Shown here: piece by piece, positions 57,976 through 64,000 of the stretch | Numbering within the stretch: the first letter of the stretch is position 1 | Layout: every line of letters starts with the position of its first letter | NCBI RefSeq assembly: GCF_008831285.2 | Contig: NC_045140.1 | Location: forward strand, 13,369,036 to 13,433,035 | DNA from: Nymphaea colorata | Lineage: Eukaryota > Streptophyta > Magnoliopsida > Nymphaeales > Nymphaeaceae | Length of the DNA stretch: 64,000 nucleotides | Direction of reading: 5' to 3' | The notes under the pieces: generated by a model | Seen by the model: only the letters and a program-made list of their open reading frames with translations | What the model was told of the DNA's origin: nothing | Database searches by the model: none | Made by a program: the position numbers and the translations under genes

Positions 57976-58098
57976 CTCTATCCGGCTTGCAGGCATGAAT
58001 TTCCTGGATGTCTCTATCTTGATCTCCCATATGTCTGTCATGTCTTGGTCAGGTTGAGCAATTCCCCAGTACATGCCATCGATGTTGGTGTGCTCACT
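57976..58098 (-). pseudogene. Isolated 41-codon exon of an unrecognised gene
   Basis: On the minus strand, an acceptor (TTCATAG) is followed by exactly 41 open codons, containing DGMYWGIAQPDQDMTDIWEI and KIETSRKFMPASRIE, and then the donor GAG|GTTGTAGG. The composition is clearly protein-like. I do not recognise the family. No neighbouring exon on this strand was identified. Confidence 0.45.
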
Positions 58099-58779
58099 CT
58101 ATGAACATAGGCCTGTGGAGCTATTTATCAGAAATGTGTTGTTTGGTGATTTATGCCTTCTCCTCCAGTAGTAATTGGGAATGGAAAAGTTACTGTTGTA
58201 TGTGCTAAGAATATGCCACATATTATTGAACTAATATGCTTTGCATCCATAGTCAGTGACTCAGCAATTATTTCCTTCGCATAATTTGGTTTAACTTTTC
58301 TCCTTTTAATTATTGATATATATAATGTTACCTTGGCAACAATGTGTAACTTTTGGACGAATAATGAAAGCATGCTGTTGACATTTTAATTTTATGCATT
58401 CCTTTTTGCTGATGATAACCAGTGGTAATTTTTATGATTATATCCATATATCAGTATGCAATTATCGTGGTGAGACTTACTAGGTCAGTCTATTTCTAGT
58501 TATACTTTGGGACCTTGGGGGACAATGTAGAGGTTTTTATTCCTTCCAATCTTTCCCTGGAATAATGATCTTTCTTGCCCTTTGTTCATGGAAATTCTTT
58601 CTGTCAGTTAGAAGAGTAGAAAAGTTGATATGCAATCAAATAGACGTGCATCTCTCTCTCTCTCCCTCCCTCTCTCTCTTTATCTTCTCTTTTGCACACA
58701 CATGCAAACAGGTTGAGATAGCAATATTTTGATGACACGTGGATATGCAATGCTCATTGATTTTTTTTTCTTTTCACAA

Positions 58780-59062
58780 GATTATTGATCTTGGGTTTCA
58801 TTTACTGGTATGCTATTATGGACAACATTATCACTGTTTTGCATATAGTCATGAGCACAATAGATGGATTATGTATGATGATACCACCGTGAAGGTAAAA
58901 TATATATCTCCTGCTCTACATTCCTGTAAATGTGTTGTAGTCCTGATTCTTTGCTGAAAATGATTCACCATGCAGGTGATTGGCAGCTGGAATGATGTTC
59001 TTGCTATGTGTCGAAAAGGTCATCTACAACCACATGTTCTATTTTGTGAAGCTATAAACTAA
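58780..59062 (+). pseudogene. C-terminal exons of an inactive ubiquitin carboxyl-terminal hydrolase-like gene
   Basis: Exon 58780-58894 has CYYGQHYHCFAYSHEHNRWI then MYDDTTVK and ends at GAAG|GTAAAA. The last exon, 58976-59062, follows TGCAG, reads VIGSWNDVLAMCRKGHLQPH then VLFCEAIN, and ends in TAA. This matches the conserved C terminus of the large plant USP-like proteins annotated as inactive ubiquitin carboxyl-terminal hydrolase 53/54 (recalled family motif). All upstream domains are absent from the window on this strand, so it is a fragment. The stop lies only 75 bp from a Copia LTR. Confidence 0.75.
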
Positions 59063-59136
59063 AGGAAGAGGTCCCATTCAGCTTCTATTTGCTGCCAATA
59101 TGCTCCAAGTTGCTGATGCAGCAACCAAATGCATGG

Positions 59137-59366
59137 TGTTACGTAGAGAGGTAGAGAAGAGAAGAACGTGAGGAAGGAGGAGAGAATAGGTAGCAGTCGT
59201 GTGTGTATCGGCTGCTCCTTTTCCATTAGACTAAATAAGGATTAGGGTTATGTTTAACCCTTTACATAAAGAGTCCAACAAAATTTTAAAAATTCAGAAA
59301 GCTACCTAATACTAAATACCAAAATACATAACACTTTAAATACCAAAGCAGCACGTTTCCTCAACA
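59137..59366 (-). repeat. 3' LTR of Copia element D (230 bp)
   Basis: On the minus strand it starts TGTTGAGG directly after the polypurine tract TTGAGAGGGAG and ends CGTAACA, giving TG...CA ends. Confidence 0.85.
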
Positions 59367-59373
59367 CTCCCTC

Positions 59374-60150
59374 TCAAGCTGAAGCATAGATGTCTATCAT
59401 GCTCAGCTTGCTACAACACTTCATGAAATTGGATATTGGAAGAGCTTTGGTAAAAATATCTATAGGTTGGTCTTCGGAAGTAACATACTCAATAGAGATA
59501 ATCCCTGCTTGGACCAAGTCTTCAATGTAATGACAATCAACTTCAATATGTTTGGTCCGTTCGTGGAAGGCCGGATTATTTACTATGTAAGTAGGCACTT
59601 TATTATCACATTGCATTTTTATAGGCAACTCTACCTGAATTCCAAGACCTTCTAGCATGCCTCTCACCCACGTGATTTCAGTGGCTGTTTGGGCCATGGC
59701 TCGATATTCTGACTCTGCACTTGATCGAGCAACAACAGCTTGCTTTTTACTTCTCCAAGAGACTAAGTTGCCAGAAACAAAGATACAGAATCCCGTAGTG
59801 GACTTTGTGTCATCAATTGAGCCTGCATAATCTGCATCAGAATAAGCTTCTATCTGAAGTGAGGTGCTTCTTCTAAATAATAAACCCTTTCCAGGAGAGT
59901 CTTTTAGAAATTTCAACAATAACATAGTTGCATCCAAATGGGCTTTCCTCGACTTATCCATAAATTGGCTTAGTTTTCTCACATCAAAGGATATATTAGG
60001 TCTAGTAATTGTTACATATAGTAGCTTTCCAATGAGAGACCGATATGATTTGTTATCAACAGGTTCAGATTTGTCATCATATAAATGAGTGCGAGAAATC
60101 ATAGGAATAGAAGCTAGTTTAGTTCCAGTCATACCTATTTCGTGTAGCAA
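59374..60150 (-). pseudogene. Copia D RNase H and RT end
   Basis: An open frame of 258 codons with GKLLYVTITRPNISFDVRKL, AYSDADYAGSIDDTKSTTGF, ARSSAESEYRAMAQ, MQCDNKVPTYIVNNP, RTKHIEVDCHYI and DIFTKALP. A T-rich run at about 60162 on the plus strand separates it from the RT frame. Confidence 0.9.
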
Positions 60151-60151
60151 A

Positions 60152-61072
60152 TCAAGAACATATTTTTTTTTGAGAAAGGAGTAGACCTTCTTTACTTCTT
60201 GCCGCTTCTATCCCCAAGAAGTAACGTAAAGAGCTAAGATTTGTAGTAACAAAATGTTGTTGTAAATACTTTTTTGTGCCTTGTATTTCTTGTTCATTGC
60301 CACCAATTAAAATAATATCATCCACATATATTACCATAACAACTATACCTCTGGAAGTCCTTTTTATGAACAATAAATGATCTAAAGGCGATCTCTAAAA
60401 CTCAAACTTAGACACAACGTCACACAACTTATGAAACCATGCTCTAGGACTCTATTTCAAACCATATATAGCTTTCTTTAACAAACATACTTTGGTACAC
60501 TCCCCCTGTTTCTCAAAGTCGGGTGGTTGCTGCATATAGACCACTTCAGTTAAATCCCCATACAAAAATGCATTTTTAACATCGAGTTGGTACATGTTCT
60601 AACCATAATAGACTACAACAGATATAATGAGTCGTATAGTGCCCAAACGTGCCACAGGAGAGAATGTTTCAAAGAAGTCAACACCATATGTCTGTGTATA
60701 CCCTTTTGCTACCAAATGTGCCTTGTATCGTTCAACTGTACCATTTGATTTGTACTTGATAGTGAAAACCCATTTCGAGCCAACAATATCTACCCTAGAA
60801 GGAGGTTCAACGAGATCCCAAGTGTGACGAGATATTAGAGAATCCATCTCCTCCTTCATAGGCTGGTACCACTTAGAGTCCAACATAGCTTGCTCATGTG
60901 AAATAGGAATGGATGTAGCTGACAAGGCATCAATGAATTTGCACATATGATCTCCCACATGAGCTGTACTAACAAACTTAGAAAGAGGATGAATTGTGGA
61001 TTGTCTAATCCCTTTACGTAGTGCAATAGGTAATTCATCAGGAACAAGAGCATCAAGGGAACACTCAGGCAT
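60152..61072 (-). pseudogene. Copia D reverse transcriptase
   Basis: The N-terminal part (61072-60599) has GSKWVFTIKYKSNGTVERYK and AKGYTQTYGVDFFETFSPVA. The catalytic part (60373-60152) has VMVIYVDDIILIGGNEQEI. Stops between 60599 and 60373 break the frame. Confidence 0.9.
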
Positions 61073-61092
61073 GTTATGTAATTCAAAACTAC

Positions 61093-61926
61093 TTACCTCC
61101 CGAGAGCAAGATGGTGCAGGGTCATTAGATGATGGATTTCTTCTTGAATATGTAAGAGGAGGATCTTTAAACAGTGGAATGGAGGGTGATGATGAAAAAG
61201 GAAGGGACTCAAGGGGAATTGAGGAATTAGAAGTGCAATAGAAGAGGGCATCTCAGACTCTGGATATGAAGGACTTGCAAGAAAGAATGGAGACGACTCG
61301 AGAAAGGTTACATCAGCACTGACAAACTCTCGATTAGATATAGGATCTAGATATCGATACCCCTTTTGATTTTTAGAGTATCCCACAAACATACATTTAC
61401 TTGCTTGAGTAGCTAGTTTATCTCGATTGAGACCAAGTTTATGTACAAAGCATGTGCACCCAAATATACGTGGGGGTAAAGAAAATAAAGCTCTATTTGT
61501 GTAGAGAATTTGTATTTGAATTTTGTTGTCTATGGAAGATGATGACATTTTATTTATTAGGTAACATGCAGTCAAAATTGTATCTCCTCAAAATTTGGAA
61601 GGCATATGAGAATGAATCATGATGGTGCGGGCTACATCCAACAAATGGCGATGTTTTCTTTCAACTATACCATTTTGTTGAGATATGTGAGGGCATGTAA
61701 AATGTGGCACAATACCATGAGATTTATAGAATTCAAGTAAATGAGAATATTTGAACTCGAGAGCATTGTCAGTGCGAACAACCTTGACACAAGAATTAAA
61801 TTGAGTTTTTATTTCCAATATGAAAGATTTCAAGATACAAGGAGCTTCAGTTCTGTCTTTCATCAAAAACACCCAAGTGACACGACAGAAATCATCAACA
61901 ATGGAAAGATAATAATGAGACGACAA
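61093..61926 (-). pseudogene. Copia D integrase
   Basis: The core has IVDDFCRVTWVFLMKDRTEA, VVRTDNALEF and QQNGIVERKHRHLLDVART, giving D, D and E. The C-terminal part has FGCTCFVH and KCMFVGYSKNQKGYRYLDP. A stop near 61587 lies between them. Confidence 0.85.
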
Positions 61927-62133
61927 ACGATTTGGAACCCGACTAGGCCCCCAAGCATCAGCATGAACTAAATCAAATAGACATTGACTAGACTGACTTT
62001 GACTCGATGGAAAGAAAGTACGACTATGCTTGCCTAGTTGACAAGCTTCTCACTCGATGAACGTTGTGGAAGAAATCTGAGGACACAACAGCCGAAGTTT
62101 AGGGAATGATAGATGACCCAATCTGAGATGCCA

Positions 62134-62583
62134 CTAGAAGGCACTTGAAGAAGAATCAACAAGGAAGGACGCCTCCTTAGGGGATGTATCCAAGATGTAT
62201 ATTCCATCTATCTCATGGCCTCCACCAATCTTCCTCCCAGTCGATAGGTCCTGAAATACACAAGTACCCGAGTAAAAAATAACTCTGCAATTCATCTCTT
62301 TAGTTAGTTTTCTTACAGATAACAAATTCTTTAGGAATTCAGGAGCATATAACACATCATGAACATGCGAAGAAGGAGAAAGATAAACATCTCCACGTCC
62401 TTCTACTGGTGATAGTCTTCCATTCGCCAATCGAACATGTTGAGGTGAATCAAATTTCTGTAGGTTTGAAATACTAGTATCTCCACAAAAGTGTTTAGAT
62501 GCTCCAGAATCAATTATCCAACAACCTTTAGAAGTAGTTTTACCTGCAGAGTACGCTGAACTTGTGACAGTGTAGATGCTCAT
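62134..62583 (-). pseudogene. Copia D protease and pre-integrase
   Basis: GCWIIDSGASKHFCGDTSI holds the aspartic protease active site (DSGA). VLYAPEFLKNLLSVRKLTKE and CVFQDLSTGRKIGG are the usual Copia pre-integrase words. Confidence 0.85.
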
Positions 62584-62599
62584 GAGGTAGAAGGTGTAG

Positions 62600-63614
62600 C
62601 ATTAGATCTATGCTCCATAATTAAATCAATTTCAGTTGGACTTAAATTAAGAGATGTATCATCTACTGAAGCAGCTGTGGGATTCGCCTTAGGAGCCATA
62701 CTGATAGAATGTGTGTTTGGAGTAGAGCTGGATGAAGATGTCATAGACAAAGAAGTGGATGAGTTAGGTTTACCCACTTTATTCCAGCACCTATCCTCTA
62801 GGTGACCAAGATGACCATAATATGTGCACTGAAGCCTTCCACATCCTCTAGGACCTCGGCCTCTTCCTCTACCACGAGAAGAGTATAGTCCACCTCATCC
62901 TCCTCCAAATGAGGCAAGGGCAGATGGCTGCGAGTTGTTCGAGGATGGAGGAAGAGTAACAGTCAATCTGTTTAGTCTATTGAAGGCCTCATCAAGATCA
63001 AGAAAATCTGAACCTGTAAATATTTGAGCCTTGGATGCAGAATAATCAGAAGATAGTCCAGCAAGAAATTTAACCACAATCATTTGCTCCATGTGAGATT
63101 TGAGACAATGCTTACAGGGCGGTTTTAAGGAATTAATCTTTTCATAAGTAAACTTCAACTTTGTAAAATATTCTGTCAAATCCATGTCACCTTGCTGCAT
63201 TTGTAACAATTCTTGCTGAACCTATAAAATTTTACTGATATTTTTATCTTGAGAGTACGTCTGTCGAAGAGAATTCCACATATCTTTGGCTGTATTATAA
63301 TAACAAAGTCCTGCTGCAATGTGGGGCTGAGTGCTATTCATAAGCCAAGCACTAATAATGTTGTTTTCTTCCTTCCACCATGCGTATTTACTAATTTTTT
63401 CAACTGGTTCATCTTCTTCTAATATATATTTCTTTGCATGTCCAACGACTGACAACATGAAGGTTCTAGCCCATATATCATAGTTGGCTCCATCAAGTTT
63501 GATAGTAGATCTAAACGAAAATGGATTTGAGAAAGCTTTGTATTCAACACTTGCCTCTATGTGTTGATTTCTAGATTCAGTTGTATCAAGTTGTATAGAT
63601 CTATTGGCAGCCAT
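62600..63614 (-). pseudogene. Copia D gag
   Basis: Starts MAANRSIQLDTTESRN. It has IKLDGANYDIWARTFMLSV, AAGLCYYNTAKDMWNSLRQT, LTEYFTKLKFTYEKIN and MIVVKFLAGLSSDYSASKAQ, typical of plant Copia gag. The zinc knuckle near 62780-62830 reads CTYYGHLGHLEDRC, with Tyr replacing the second Cys. Stops at about 63220 and 62893 break the frame. Confidence 0.85.
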
Positions 63615-63663
63615 GATAAAACCACGAAACTAGGCCCACAAAAATAGATAAATATAAAAGCCA

Positions 63664-63862
63664 ACGACAGACAAGATATATACTAGCAACCACAGAATTT
63701 TTCAGCCAGATTTCAACACCAACATATGGCAGACAGAATATATACTAGCAACCACAGAATTTTTCAGCCAGATTTCAACACCAACCTACGGCAGACAGGA
63801 TATATACTAGCAACCACAGAATTTTTCAGCCAGATTTCAACACCAACCTACGGCAGACTGAA
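63664..63862 (-). repeat. Tandem array of a 62-bp unit in the Copia D leader
   Basis: A little over three copies with a measured 62-bp period, each containing ATATACTAGCAACCACAGAA, TTTTTCAGCCAGATTTCAAC and ACCAACCTACGGCAGAC. Differences between copies are few. It lies just upstream of the gag start codon. Confidence 0.9.
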
Positions 63863-64000
63863 TATAACCAACATTCACAAACTTGCTGCAATCAGATTTC
63901 AAGTCTAACCTGCTTCATTTTGACTGAGAATCAACTCTGCACCACACGGCCAGGCAGATCAGACGTTCTCTGGTTTGATATTTTTTAATGACATCCACTG
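63863..64000. other. Untranslated leader of Copia D or flanking DNA
   Basis: No LTR end or primer-binding site could be identified before the window stops. Confidence 0.3.

Larger units (their letters stand above)
59137..63663 (-). mobile_element. Ty1/Copia retrotransposon D (5' LTR beyond the window)
   Basis: On the minus strand the order is gag, zinc knuckle, protease, integrase, RT, RNase H, polypurine tract and 3' LTR. It resembles element C in RT/RNase H and LTR layout. The polyprotein is broken by several stops and frameshifts. The primer-binding site and 5' LTR were not found by 64000, so they lie outside or are lost. Confidence 0.9.

Overview
The window is nuclear DNA of a flowering plant. 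The evidence is an intronless P-class pentatricopeptide-repeat (PPR) gene, a CYP94-type cytochrome P450 with a plant TATA box and GA-rich leader, plant Ty1/Copia and chromodomain Ty3/Gypsy retrotransposons, hAT- and Harbinger-like small DNA transposons, a tRNA-derived SINE, and remnants of plant genes with intron/exon borders. The species cannot be fixed from the sequence. No rRNA gene, genuine tRNA gene, CRISPR array or operon is present.

Layout. 1-7.4 kb: a hAT-like element with a perfect 8-bp target duplication, nested in an older pyrimidine-rich MITE, then the PPR gene (2270-4549, +). 7.4-12.1 kb: a broken Copia element (+) ending in a (TA)n(CA)n(TG)n microsatellite. 12.7-13.9 kb: fragments of two unrelated genes, IST1-like and hydroxypyruvate reductase (HPR1)-like, lie end to end with their introns. 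14-25.7 kb: gene-poor DNA with transposon ends, GGCCCGG-rich elements and a long inverted-repeat element. 25.8-27.6 kb: an ancient Copia remnant (-). 27.6-35 kb: non-coding DNA with a diverged tandem repeat, a 27-base G run and a SINE with 17-bp target duplications. 35.0-37.3 kb: the CYP94 gene (35540-37039, +). 37.9-38.4 kb: a Harbinger-like MITE.

39.0-42.7 kb is a degenerate satellite built from 5-base words (TATAG, TGTTA, TACAC) in 10- and 15-bp periods and full of short palindromes. 42.7-56.4 kb is nested retrotransposon DNA: an LTR fragment that itself carries an insertion, a truncated Copia (-), and a nearly complete Gypsy element with 2.9-kb LTRs whose 5' LTR is truncated exactly where it meets the Copia. 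57.9-59.1 kb holds exon fragments, including the C terminus of a plant inactive ubiquitin carboxyl-terminal hydrolase-like protein. 59.1-64 kb is another Copia (-) that runs off the window.

Only the PPR gene and the P450 look intact. They are unrelated in function: organellar RNA processing versus ER-bound hydroxylation of fatty-acid or jasmonate-type substrates. The remainder is a record of repeated insertion, truncation and gene-fragment accumulation. No clear new multi-gene system is visible. The strongest unexplained item is the 5-base-word satellite, followed by the IST1/HPR1 chimera.
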